In this document: positions 12,401-21,212 of the stretch, piece by piece
Layout of the letters: each line of letters starts with the position of its first letter
Position numbering within the stretch: position 1 is the first letter of the stretch
Origin: Symsagittifera roscoffensis
Lineage: Eukaryota > Xenacoelomorpha > Acoela > Convolutidae
DNA: 64,000 nt
Direction of reading: 5' to 3'
Assembly: GCF_963678635.1 (NCBI RefSeq)
Contig: NC_087068.1
Span: forward strand, 35,969,436-36,033,435
Notes under the pieces: generated by a model
Database searches by the model: none
Seen by the model: the letters and a program-made list of their open reading frames with translations, nothing else
Told to the model about the DNA's origin: nothing
Made by a program: the position numbers and the translations under genes

Positions 12401-15400
12401 TATATTTTTTATGAGCTGGTTTTAGAGGGCGGGCGCCTTCCCCCCTCAGAGATCGACCCCCTGCAATTTTTTGGTCAACATTCCTGCGGAGAAAAACATT
12501 TGGTCAAAATAAGGTCTTTATAGTGATTTGGGAAAACTCAGAAAATCCATTTGGTCGAATTGAAAAAGAGTTCCTTGAAATAATTTTTTTCTCGAAAATC
12601 CAACCCATCCTCGAGAAAATCCTAGATCCGCCCCTGCTGATCTTCCATATACAATCAGAAGTAACTAAAATGATTCTATAGGCAATAAATACAACTTCAT
12701 GTCATTATCTTTATCAAAATTTAATGATTAGCTTATCTAAGCTGATTTTTATTGTGACCACTGAGCGTGGTGAGGAGCGTTTGCCTTCAGGTGTTTTTTG
12801 TTCCGAACATTGAAAATGGGGAGGAAATTGTATTCAGATGTTTTAGTTTTTTCTTTTTGTATTCCACGCAAAATCAGGTATCAAAAATAATTATCGGACT
12901 GGGTTGTGTGATATATCATATTCAAGCCCTTTCAGTCGTGATTCAAACCACATTAGTAAATCCCAAAACTTTTTTCTAGTGTCGATTTTTCGTCTTAATT
13001 CGGGCGAATAAAGCAAGCGAGCAGGCTTACAACAGCGGGAACCTGCAAGTATGCTTAATTTAAGACCTTAAAACTTTTTTAAAAGCAAGTAAAACAGATT
13101 TTGGAGTATTTCAGATTCATTTTGGCAAGCAAAGTTTTCAAAAAATTTTAAAAAATTTATTAAAAAAAATATTCATTTTTTTTTTAGTTTTTCTAGTCAT
13201 TTTTATGCAAAAGTTTTTGTTTAACTTGCCTATATTACTATGACTGTCTAATATGCCTAAATTTTTTTACGTCATATCTTTTTATCACACCAAGTAGAAA
13301 AAACTACCCTAATTTGGAAAAAAAATTCTAAACCGTAGTTTTCTAAAGACTATGGTCGGAACATTCTGTGCGACTTGCACAGTAACCCATTTCTTTTTAA
13401 TGTCCTTGTTTCTTTTTAATTCTCGTTTCTTTTTAATGTTTTTCATTTCTGGTATTTGAAAAAGCTATCCTTGTCAGAGATATTTTTTGAGGTACTAGAA
13501 ACCTTTGGACTCTTTTACTGTTCAACCGCACTTTGTGATATTGGGAAAATTAAACCCCAGTTACCATTGCACAATTGTTTGAATTACTTAACTCCAAGTA
13601 ACTCCTTGGTCTTCTACAAGTGGTTATCTACAACCTTGCAAAACTAGTAATGGTTTGTGCAAAAGAATTTACTTTCGTCACAGTGCCCGATCGGGGGGGG
13701 GGGGGGGGGGGGTAAAAGGAGGGACATCATTTGTGATTGTAGATGATCTGGTTCAGCAAAGAGAGACTGTACGAGATGGACAGAATATTCGCAGCCCTCA
13801 TCATCGCCACCTCCACCGCCATCGGCAACGTCGACCCCACCCTCATATCCTCCGTGTATGTCTACTGCACAATATCCCTCATGGGGTGGTTCTTCTTCAA
13901 CTCTGTCAACGTCCTCCTCTGTAGCATCAAGATGAGCGAGGATGTACTACTCGGAAGGTAACACCAACAGCTGATAGAAGGTCACTTCTCACAAGAGACT
14001 GCTCCGAAAATACTGGTCCGAAGATTTTGCTAGGAAGTTACTATGTCCGGATTTGAACCAATTGTTTCAATTTCGAAAGTTATGGAAGCTTAGAAAAAAA
14101 GCATGAAAATCACTTTTCCAAAATAAATTAAACTTAAATTGCCTAGAGCATTCAGTTTGATAATGAAAAATCAGTCGTTAAAGTAGTAGTGTTGTTATGG
14201 TTAAAAGGCTAAAACTATTGAGTCTTTGATTAGCAAATGTTGATAAATTATGTTTTTGATTCAGCGTTTGACCTTCTCTGGAATATTCTAAATGCTACAT
14301 TAATACATTTTTTTGTACTTACATGAAAATGTACCACCTATTATATATCACCAAATATGTGAGAAAAGGTTAATCAGAGGTTTGGAAGTTCAGTCGAAAA
14401 CCAAGTCGGTCCGCAGCTTTTTTCTCGATTATTCGAACTCACTTCAATTTCATTCATTTTTTTGTTGACTGTTGACTTGTGCAGGTATAACCAGAAGATG
14501 TTGTATGTGATGAAGACTTTCAAACACCTGAACGACAAGAAGTTCAAGACTGAGTCCCAGAGAGAGGAGATAGAGAGGGCGGAGAGGGAGGAGAGAAAAG
14601 TCGTATTCGTCAACAGGTACACTTTAAACTCTAATCCTCCACTGAAAAAACTTTCAGGATCTCTTAAACGTTATCAAAGTCTTGTTTTTTGCTGCGCTAT
14701 CTCGTGAACCTGAGTTTTTAGGCAGTAAATAGACCCAGATTTCGAGGTCGTGGTTTTATTTACAGTGAAACGCGAATAATTTTTAGACTAATTGCAATTG
14801 TGCGTTACCCGAGACAATTTTTCCAATTTGAACGCTGGATTGGGGCGGTTTAAGCAATGAAATAATTACCAGCGCTCAAAAATTGTTTCCATCTTGTACG
14901 GCGTTGGGCATTTTTGAAGGGTATCTCGACTTGCGGGGTATCTTGATTTTCAGTGCTGTTTTCTACTACATTCTAACTGGGGTACAAACAATGTCCTGTA
15001 TACATTAGGGTGTGCTCAATTAGATAATGAATGGTTGTTCAGATTCGAGGTGGACTACCACGAGTTGTTCAGAGGGTATCAGTTGAGATGGCTGCTCTAC
15101 CAGGACATGCAAGTGGATCCCAACCACCTAGGCAGATTCATGACTCCTCCACAACTACTCCTGGTAAGAGTTTTTTCCTCTTCCAACGCCAAATAAAGAC
15201 CATATTTGTAACAAGGAAAGCCGGTTACTGTGCACAAGGTTCACAGAATAATCCGACCAGTCTTTAAAAACTACAAAAAAGTTTTTTTTTCAAATTAGTG
15301 TAGTTTTTTTTCTGCGAGGTGTGATAAAAGGATAAGATGTAAAACTATAATTTAGGCATCTTCGAAAAATCATACTAATATAGGCCAATGGGACAAAATA

Positions 15401-18400
15401 TTTTGTACAAAAATGGCTAAAACCAAAAGAATAAAAAAAATTTAAAAAAAGTAGAATTTTTCTGAAACTTTTAGTTCTCGAAATGGATTTAAAAAAACTA
15501 ATTTTACTTGCTTAAAACTAAATTTTTAGGAATTTTTTAGGCACAATCAAGCTGTTTTAAGCCTGCTCGCTCGCTTTATTAGCTCGAAATGAGACGACAC
15601 ATCAAAAAGAATTCAAACCGATTTTTCTCAACACTGGGGATTTTTTTTGAAATTTTTTAACGTTGTTCAAATTATGACTGTACAAACTTTAATATGATAT
15701 GTCACTCAAATCAGTCCGATGATTGTTTGTGGTACCTGATATTGCGTAGAAAATAAAAAACTAAAACACACCCAAATATTTTCAATGGTCAGAACTACAA
15801 ATTGCTGACCAGCTTAAGTGTGAAAACCATATATGCTTGGAATAGAGTGATCAGTCCGTATGTCAATTGTTATATAAAACGAAGATTGTGGCCGCATTCA
15901 TTTCTAAGAGACATGAACGTAGTGAATCCTCTTATATAGAACTTGTAAGTAATTTTTTTCAGGAAAATATTGGTTCAGGCTCAGATTTGTTAAAAGGAAG
16001 TTAACTCGAACAGCAAAAGTGTGTAAAGGTCACAAAAACTTGATCGACTTCTAGTTTTGAAAGTAATTTTTGATTTTCAGATTTTCCAGCGGAGTAAAAA
16101 TTTATTCATTGACCCAGTTTTCTAAAATTTTTACATAAAGTTTTATGAAAAAAAAAGTTTCAACCATAATTTTTTCTTCAAAATTCAAAACTTGAAGTTT
16201 TCTTTAAAAAAATGTACTGTTATTTTTCTACATTTTTTCCTTCTTAACTGTTTTCAAATTGGTTGATGGCTATGTTTACGCATATATTTCATAGGGCCGC
16301 CCACTAGACAATTATGAATGTAGAAAGATAATTTTTTATTTAGGTATAGCTTTAGCTCTCAAACCAAAAATGGATATGATATCTAAAAGCAGTTTTCTAT
16401 TAGGTTTTCATTTGGAAAGACTGCTATATATTTTTGGCAAGGGCTTTTCACTAAAGAAATGGTCCATATATATTTTTTGGAAAAATTGCCCTGTCTTTTT
16501 ATTGGCGAGCACCTCGCTTCACAAATAGTATATGTTGGCGTCAAAGCCGCTTTTACAAAAATTTATGGTCGGTCGGCCAAACATGGATATGTCTTGAATT
16601 CGTACGAACGGAAGAGGACCCTTTGGTTGATGAGGGATTAAATAATTCAAAGCGGGAAGAGTTGAGGGCGAGCAAAAGCGTCCGCCAACCGCCTCCCTTA
16701 AATGTGCCCCAATTAAAGCTTTAAAAGGGCCCAATAAAATTAAACATTCAATCAAGCAGATTTTTTAGAGTAAAAAACGTAGCGATGACTTCTATTTAGA
16801 TATTGATGTTTTTTTTGTTTTTTTTTAATGAAAAACTTTTAAGCTTTGTTCAATCTCAAACTTGATCATTTGCGGTTTGACTTAAAGTTTTTCAAAGTTC
16901 ACTTTTTTTGCTTTAGTATAGACAATTGTACTGGACGTAAAAAATGGTTGCTTTCTATATTCGAAGAGGGTTTTAGTTCCAGATTTCCCAGCTGAATAAA
17001 ATATTGATGCAATTTTGGTCAAATTTTTCAGAAAAAAGTGATTCATAATTTTACTTAGCTCAAATACTGAAAAATAATGTGACCAAAATAAAGTGAACAC
17101 TCTTATATAGGTCTGGGCAACTTTTTTTGAAAATAATGAACCTAGTAAAGACTCTTATATAGGTGTTGGTATTTTTCTTTGTTTTTTTTTTCAGGAAAAA
17201 GTCTCGAAATGCTCTAGATACTACAGATGCGCATTTATCCTTTTAATGCATTTATAAATGCGCTTAAGTTTATATGCACTTTTTGAGTTCAATTGAAATT
17301 CATGTTCTAAACATTACGTAAATAGGACTCTCCAAATATGAACGTGGAAATTGCTCAAAAAAACTTGACGGATTACTAGTTTTGAACAAAAAACCTGAAC
17401 GATTGCTGGTCTTGAATAAAGTTTTGAACAATTTCGGATTTCCAGCGGAAAAGTTTTTTACTTATTGATCCAGTTTCTCTCAATTTTGGTTATTGTTATC
17501 AAAAAAGCGCCAATCATAAGTTTTTCTTGAATTTAAAAGAGCTTAAAGGGCATCTATTTATTTACTTTAAATTCGAAATGTGAGATTTGTTACACAAAAT
17601 TTAAGAGATTAAACTAATTCTGAAATTCTAAGAGTCAATGAACATAGTTCAGACTCTTCTTAAGGTCGCGACGATTTTTTGTTTTTTTTTTCAGGAAAAG
17701 TATTGAAATGTGTTCAGGCTCAAAATTTTTTTTCGCGGTTTGACTTTTGATTTCTTTTGAATTTCAGTTTTTTTCGTTTGCTTAAAAGAAGGCAAACTCC
17801 ACTATCGAGCAGCAAAAATGTAATAATCACTAAAATGTGAACTATTTTTAATTTCAAAAGTGCACTTCATTTTTCTTTGCTAGCGAAATAGAAAGTTTAC
17901 TTATTGATCCAGGTTTTTCAAAAAAGTGCTAATCATAAATTGTTCTAGAAGTTTAAAGAGCATTAAAGGCATCTATGTTTTGTTTGAAATTTTCAATTGA
18001 TATTTTTCACAAAAGTTATAATCAGTAATTTTTTTCTGTTCACTTGCGTTCATTGACTCTTTTCCAACTGTATGTTGTTTATATTTTTTGTCTACCACTC
18101 ATATGGATGAGGATAATGTTTATTTGGTCCATTTTTTGTTTTGTCAAGGTGAACAGAGAAGCGGATAAGATGCTGGATTCGTTCCCAGTGATAAGACAGT
18201 TGCACTATGGGTCAAACGAGGTCATGTTACGTAACGCCAAAGTGCAGTTTTATCAGCGAGACGAGACCATCTTCAAACAGTGCGAGTACGATGCGTCCAT
18301 TTATATTCTGATCAATGGCAGAATTGGTATGGAGTTCAGATATATCAGTCCGTTTGAACCGAGTTATGTAGACACTGCGCCCCTGCCAATTGAAAGCTCA

Positions 18401-18728
18401 GCGGGGTAAGCTACCAATGAAGAACAAAGACATGCATTTTTTCGGCTAATTCTTGGGCTGCGAAATAGTGTCTCACCTTCGACCAACAAGCACCTCAGAT
18501 AATGATGGGACTCGCATTTCTGTCCGCTTTTTGGAGGCAGAACTGCTAGCTTTCTGTTTCAGGGCCTTCAGTTCAGAAGATGACGGAGTTTCTGGGGCAG
18601 GGGGTAGAAGCAGGAGAGCGAGGGCGGTGAGGGGAAGACAGCCGCAGTTCCTCTACCACCATATGAATGCAGAACTCATAGGCGCGTTCGGATTCTTCGA
18701 CAATACAGTCCAATGCGACACTATCAAG
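6336..18728 (+). CDS. Cyclic-nucleotide-gated-type K+ channel gene, partial, ten exons seen
   Basis: Ten plus-strand exons (6336-6436, 10074-10202, 10461-10550, 11192-11332, 11671-11865, 13743-13957, 14485-14616, 15043-15163, 18149-18405, 18563-18728) join with agreeing phases. The product reads: turret, pore helix with filter TGAGFGDI, S6, C-linker helices, a second S5-like segment, a second pore with TSTAIGNVDP, a second S6, a charged linker, and a domain resembling a cyclic-nucleotide-binding roll. Known family: the CNG/HCN/EAG superfamily; the GFGD filter suggests K+ selectivity, as in CNGK-type channels. The first exon starts with two bases of a split codon and the last ends in phase 0, so exons are missing at both ends. 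Inference: a multi-pass plasma-membrane channel gated or modulated by cyclic nucleotides. The order of modules is unusual, with no S1-S4 or binding domain between the two pores. An undetected exon or an assembly rearrangement remains possible. Confidence 0.7.
7083..7597. repeat. Foldback element: 223-bp inverted arms, 68-bp loop
   Basis: The left arm, 7083-7305, is the near-complete reverse complement of 7374-7597, with scattered mismatches. The arms include GTCGCTATCTATGTTG at about 7227 on the left and its complement near 7440 on the right. It lies in the channel intron 6437-10073, so the pre-mRNA would contain a long hairpin. It has no ORF and could be a hairpin MITE. Confidence 0.85.
7598..10073. 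other. Intronic, repeat-derived, no exon recognised
   Basis: Copies of the GACTGCTCGTATCA repeat end lie near 8230 and 8656, with a weaker one at about 9130. A copy of the CAGTGAAGACTCTTATAT repeat spans about 9325-9775. The ORFs at 8981-9211 and 9151-9453 fall within these repeats and resemble no protein family. Confidence 0.5.
9325..9775. repeat. Dispersed repeat R1 copy
   Basis: It begins with GAACGCAGTGAAGACTCTTA, then has ACTACAGATGTGCATTCAAG, CCCAGCGAAATAAA, GACCCAGTTTTCT and CTTTAACTGACAGTTGG in that order. The same order of motifs recurs, with decay, at about 15,915-16,270, 17,135-17,600, 17,640-18,080, 20,570-20,660, 22,625-23,060, 23,480-23,935, 46,690-46,860, 50,770-51,270 and 53,410-53,830. 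Confidence 0.7.
10074..10202 (+). CDS. Channel exon: pore loop 1 with GFGD filter
   Basis: The acceptor is GTGTGTAG at 10073. The exon encodes 43 residues in phase 0, including SFYFVTSLVTGAGFGDITAA. The pore helix and the GFGD filter followed by I.A fit K+-selective members of the CNG/EAG superfamily. The in-phase donor is CAG|GCAGGT, a GC-type donor; the alternative GT four bases on (10207) would not match the phase of the next exon. Confidence 0.8.
10461..10550 (+). CDS. Channel exon: S6 helix 1
   Basis: These thirty residues, ELIKIVTIAMIFVIFRAIFL and onward to AIVFAQ, form one transmembrane helix directly after the filter exon, as expected for S6. The donor CAG|GTACGC is strong; the acceptor TTCGAG| is weak in pyrimidines. 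Phase is 0 on both sides. Confidence 0.7.
10860..11110. repeat. Possible fragment of the intronic R2 repeat
   Basis: The sequence around 10,985-11,045 (GTATCATACGAAAGCCCTGTC, shortened here) resembles the ATATCATATTAAAGCCCTTTC block of the R2 copies at 12.0 and 12.9 kb. The match is weak outside that block. Confidence 0.35.
11192..11332 (+). CDS. Channel exon: C-linker helices after S6-1
   Basis: Forty-seven residues in phase 0 read YYETMVKNKLVVLNNYLARR, followed by an amphipathic helix with YQILNYFLDNA. The pattern LN.YL.RR...N....Q...YF matches the C-linker of CNG/EAG-type channels (for example LNN..EF.K.......V..Y). The acceptor is GATGCAG and the donor AAG|GTGTTC. Confidence 0.65.
11671..11865 (+). 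CDS. Channel exon: end of C-linker plus S5-like helix
   Basis: The acceptor is GTGTGTTCAG and the donor CAG|GTTGAT, phase 0 on both sides, 65 residues. It begins with VIPFLPERLRQKYL, which resembles the LP..LR element near the end of a C-linker. Instead of continuing into a binding domain it reaches a hydrophobic helix, YILKIVLLCTLSWIVLFEQ. The W after C..S looks like the S5 end in this superfamily. Confidence 0.65.
11985..12390 (+). repeat. Intronic repeat R2, copy 1
   Basis: It shares with 12,785-13,388 a block AATTATCGGAATGGGT..GTGATATATCATATT near its start and ends with CTTGCACAGTAACC. Both copies sit in the channel intron 11866-13742. Confidence 0.65.
12420..12640 (-). repeat. SINE-like repeat R3 copy
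   Basis: On the minus strand it begins GGGGCGGATCTAGGATTTTC (from 12,638) and ends with a GC-rich block, GGGGGTCGATCTCTGAGGGG. The middle is A/T-rich with TTGGTC motifs. The head recurs at about 11,957-11,996 (-), 47,448 (+), 47,631 (+), 57,283 (+) and 61,640 (-). Confidence 0.6.
12785..13388 (+). repeat. Intronic repeat R2, copy 2
   Basis: Same family as copy 1. It includes CGAGCAGGCTTACAACAG in the middle and GGTCGGAACATTCTGTGC near the end. Its first part contains an exon-like ORF (12,790-12,876) that recurs on the other strand at 15.7 kb, so that ORF is repeat sequence. Confidence 0.7.
13693..13712 (+). repeat. Run of 20 G, 30 bp upstream of an exon
   Basis: Twenty consecutive G lie at 13693-13712. 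The acceptor of the pore-2 exon is at 13742. On the transcribed RNA this is a potential G-quadruplex next to a 3' splice site. The length may be uncertain in the assembly. Confidence 0.8.
13743..13957 (+). CDS. Channel exon: degenerate pore 2 and S6 helix 2
   Basis: The acceptor is TGATTGTAG and the donor AG|GTAACA (phase 2). It encodes FAALIIATSTAIGNVDPT followed by a hydrophobic helix, VYVYCTISLMGWFFFNSVNV. This aligns in position with the EAG-type TSVGFGNVAP, but the filter is AIG in place of GFG, so K+ coordination is doubtful. It may be a non-conducting or regulatory pore module. A run of 20 G lies just upstream in the intron. Confidence 0.75.
14485..14616 (+). CDS. Channel exon: charged linker helix
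   Basis: The acceptor is TTGTGCAG and the donor AG|GTACAC. The exon carries phase 2 in and phase 2 out. It encodes YNQKMLYVMKTFKHLNDKKF, then an E/R-rich helix (EEIERAEREERK) that could form a coiled coil. It lies directly after S6-2, the C-linker position. Confidence 0.7.
15043..15163 (+). CDS. Channel exon: C-linker continuation
   Basis: The acceptor is GGTTGTTCAG and the donor CTG|GTAAGA (strong). It enters in phase 2 and leaves in phase 0. It encodes EVDYHELFRGYQLRWLLYQD and ends MTPPQLLL, an amphipathic helical region compatible with the end of a C-linker before the binding domain. Confidence 0.65.
15222..15795 (-). repeat. Intronic repeat R2, copy 3, inverted
   Basis: This is the reverse complement of copy 2. 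It starts with GGTTACTGTGCACAAG, has AGCCTGCTCGCTCGC near 15,568 and the TATTGCGTAGAAAATAAAAA block near 15,750. It lies in channel intron 15164-18148. Confidence 0.7.
15915..18100. repeat. Several R1 copies filling the intron before the binding-domain exon
   Basis: Three R1 copies can be followed, at about 15,915-16,270, 17,135-17,600 and 17,640-18,080, each with the GAACNNAGT..GACTCTT head. Between them, at about 16,600-16,710, the string GCGTCCGCCAACCGCCTCCC resembles the GC-rich end of R3 at 46,915. No exon was recognised. Confidence 0.55.
18149..18405 (+). CDS. Channel exon: cyclic-nucleotide-binding-like domain, N half
   Basis: The acceptor is TTTTGTCAAG and the donor GCGGG|GTAAGC (phase 2). 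The region YQRDETIFKQCEYDASIYIL followed by INGRIGMEF matches the opening strands of the family (pattern F..GD.I...GE.....Y.I..G.I). In place of the usual GD/GE pairs it has RDE and QCE. The intron before it is 3.0 kb long and full of repeats. Confidence 0.75.
18563..18728 (+). CDS. Channel exon: cyclic-nucleotide-binding-like domain, C half
   Basis: The acceptor CTTTCTGTTTCAG is strong and the donor is AAG|GTATCA. It enters in phase 2 and leaves in phase 0. After a Gly/Arg-rich insert (about 25 residues) it encodes AELIGAFGFFDNTVQCDTIK, the position of the FGE.AL....R.AT phosphate-binding cassette. The usual FGE is AFG and the conserved Arg is Q. No exon carrying the closing C-helix was found before 24.1 kb. 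Confidence 0.65.
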
Positions 18729-20688
18729 GTATCAAACTAATATAAAAACAACTTTTTTTTTACTATCAGAAAGAAAGAATTAAATCCATAATCTATCGGT
18801 CAAAATTCTGAAACTCTGTATTTAATAAGAAGGGTTTGTTTTTTTTTCTACTTCACAAACAAGTTCTCGTAGTTGCCTTGAAAAAAACTTAAAAAAAGGA
18901 TGCTGTCCTTTGTTCCAAAACATGGTTTTCTGTTAGAAGTATGGCGCTCCCGGGTTGAGTTTTAATAACTATCATCGATGAAAATTGTTAATCCAGTTTT
19001 AAAAATATTTTCAATGATGATTTCGTGTTATCTCATACATTGGTGAATTAACAATTTTTATTAGCAAAAAATAGATAAAACAGCGATGATCATCGCTGAA
19101 TTGTTATCATTCAGTGCTAAGTAAAAAAAAAACATAAAACATCAAAAAACATCTATCTATTTTTCTTCCAATCAACGATCAGAAAAATATTTTGTAATTA
19201 AAACATGGTGGGGGAGGTAAAAAAGGGTACCCCCGCCCCCTTTACTATGAAGGGGGGGGGGGGGGGTGAAAACGAGGGGGGGGGATGGGGAAGGGTAAAC
19301 ACGGCTGCGGTAAGCAGAGAAGGGGAAAAGTTTTCAAGTATTCCATCTCGTGAAGTCATCGCTAATTTATTGCTAAGAAGTCATCGCTGGTTAACCGCTA
19401 AGTCATTGCTAATTCATCGCTAAAATTTTCGGAGTTTCCAGATCTGAAGCTGTGCAAATACAGCACTGAAATTTGCTGTTTGGGTAAATGCTTAGCGCTA
19501 ATTCATTGATGGAGATCAATTTTCTTTTACAAATTTGCATAGCTAATTTGCAACCTTAGGAGTTCACCTTAAGTTCACTTTAAGATTGTCAGGTTGTGTA
19601 TACCGTTCGCTGCCATCGCAATGAAAGTGTGTGAGCTCTCACTTGACTTCTAACTTCCCGCCTACCACAGTAAAAAATCGGCCTTGGGTAGCTAAAAATA
19701 CTCCAAATGAAATTTTTCGGCGCAGAAAGAAACCTTTTTCTATGATTCATTTTCTACATTTTCAACCTTGTGTAGAAAAAAGAATTTTCGCTCTGGGACG
19801 TTTGAAAACGGACCATTTGGTCTAATGATGCTCCCTCAGACTTCGCACTTGGATTTATTTTGCACAAAAACTTATACTTGTCTGATTGTAGCCTGAAAAT
19901 AATTTAATTTTCTTATGAACGTGGGAAACTAGAAGAATCTGGATAGCCTTGCATATATTGTCTGCGAATCACAGAAACCACAATTTTTCTTGTTTTTTTT
20001 AACAAAGACAAAGAAATTCTGATTCGTTGACCAACAGTATACTAAATATGATTACAATCAGAAAACCATGGAAGAAAAGATTACAATTTTAAAAGTTGTC
20101 AAAACCAATTAAAATCCATTCGAAATACTTTAAATTAATTCGCGCTTTTTGTTGTAGCTTTCTCAGAAAAAGAACAATAAGTTTGCTCTTTTTACCTTTA
20201 ACTTTCTTCTGACAAAAATCAAATGACAATTTAAATTAATATTGATGCCCTGAGCTATAAAAAAAAGCTAAATAATTCATATTGTTTTTTGGGTTTTTTA
20301 AATCAATTTAGAACTTGGGAACCGCATCACTCGATTTTTTTAAATAAAAAAAAATCAAAGAGTCCTCTTCAATTGTGCAATGAAGGCGAAAGTTTATTTT
20401 TCATAATCCAGTTTCTTTTTTCAGTCGGATTAACAAATAGTCTCAATACATTGACTCAATTGTATGTCACACACTTTTGGCTGAGGGGGAGCGCATGCCT
20501 CAAAAACACGAGCATTTTTTTGGTCAGTTTTGTTCAAAAAAAGATCAAAACCTCATTTTGATCAAGAATTGATGCACGTAGTGATAACTCTTATAAAGTT
20601 AGTGATTATTTTTGTTTTTCTTTGGAAAAATTCATAAAATTGTTTATTCTTAAATTTGATTGATCGCGGATTCAATCTTTTTTTGTTC
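18729..20688. other. No gene recognised; simple repeats
   Basis: G-rich low-complexity sequence with runs up to 15 G occurs at 19,205-19,310. Degenerate CATCGCTAA repeats follow at about 19,350-19,430. The next channel exon was searched for here and not found. A short R1 fragment lies near 20,575. Confidence 0.45.
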
Positions 20689-20689
20689 C

Positions 20690-21212
20690 GACTTTCGTAA
20701 CGAAAAAAAACGGATTACTTGAGCTCGGGGGGTTTTTTTCGTCAGACAAATTTCGACTTTTTAACTGGCCATTTTTGACGGAATTTTTAAAATACATTCG
20801 AAAACTATTGTTGTCCTAAGCTTGAATTTGAAAAAATATATATTTCACCTGTGATTATTTTTTGTAAGATTATGAGGGTTTAAATATTGCTATTCTGGCC
20901 AATTTGGGACAATTAACGAACGATATATTTCGCGCTATTAACGCGTAAGCGAAGATTTAATCCCTCTTGGAAATCGCTACAAATTGGTTGAAAGAAGCTT
21001 TTTTTTGCCATACATGATTTGTTACTAGGGGCGAAAATTATCACTTGGTACTTTATATGGCATGTGTGGGGTTAATTTTCATAAAAGTCTCAATTTAAAA
21101 AAAAATTCTGCTTTTTTTATTACATTTTTTTTCGTGTTATTACTGCTCCATAGACCTTAAAAGGCAGTCGGAACATTCAGGGTTTCGCCCTGATACGAGC
21201 AGTCTTGTTTGG
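20690..21212 (+). repeat. Dispersed repeat R4 with terminal hairpin
   Basis: This copy starts near TTCCGACTTTCGTAACG and ends CAGGGTTTCGCCCTGATACG|AGCAGTCTTG. The stem CAGGG/CCCTG sits next to the end. A reverse-complement copy lies at 62,470-62,990 and a third, diverged, at about 63,110-63,655. The internal match includes the TTTCGCGCTATTAACGCG region at about 20,928. Confidence 0.75.

Noticed and set aside
12790..12876. Exon-like 29-codon ORF with acceptor and donor, phase 0, fitting between the S5-like exon and pore 2
   Set aside because: The same sequence recurs on the opposite strand within the repeat at 15.7 kb, so it is R2 repeat sequence and not a conserved turret exon.
16459..16755. 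Overlapping ORFs on both strands with some GC-rich sequence
   Set aside because: The GC-rich end matches repeat R3 and no protein motif or splice pairing is seen.
18453..18740. ORF reading through from 18453 as a separate gene
   Set aside because: The first part is intron; only 18563-18728 is bounded by splice sites and in phase with the channel.
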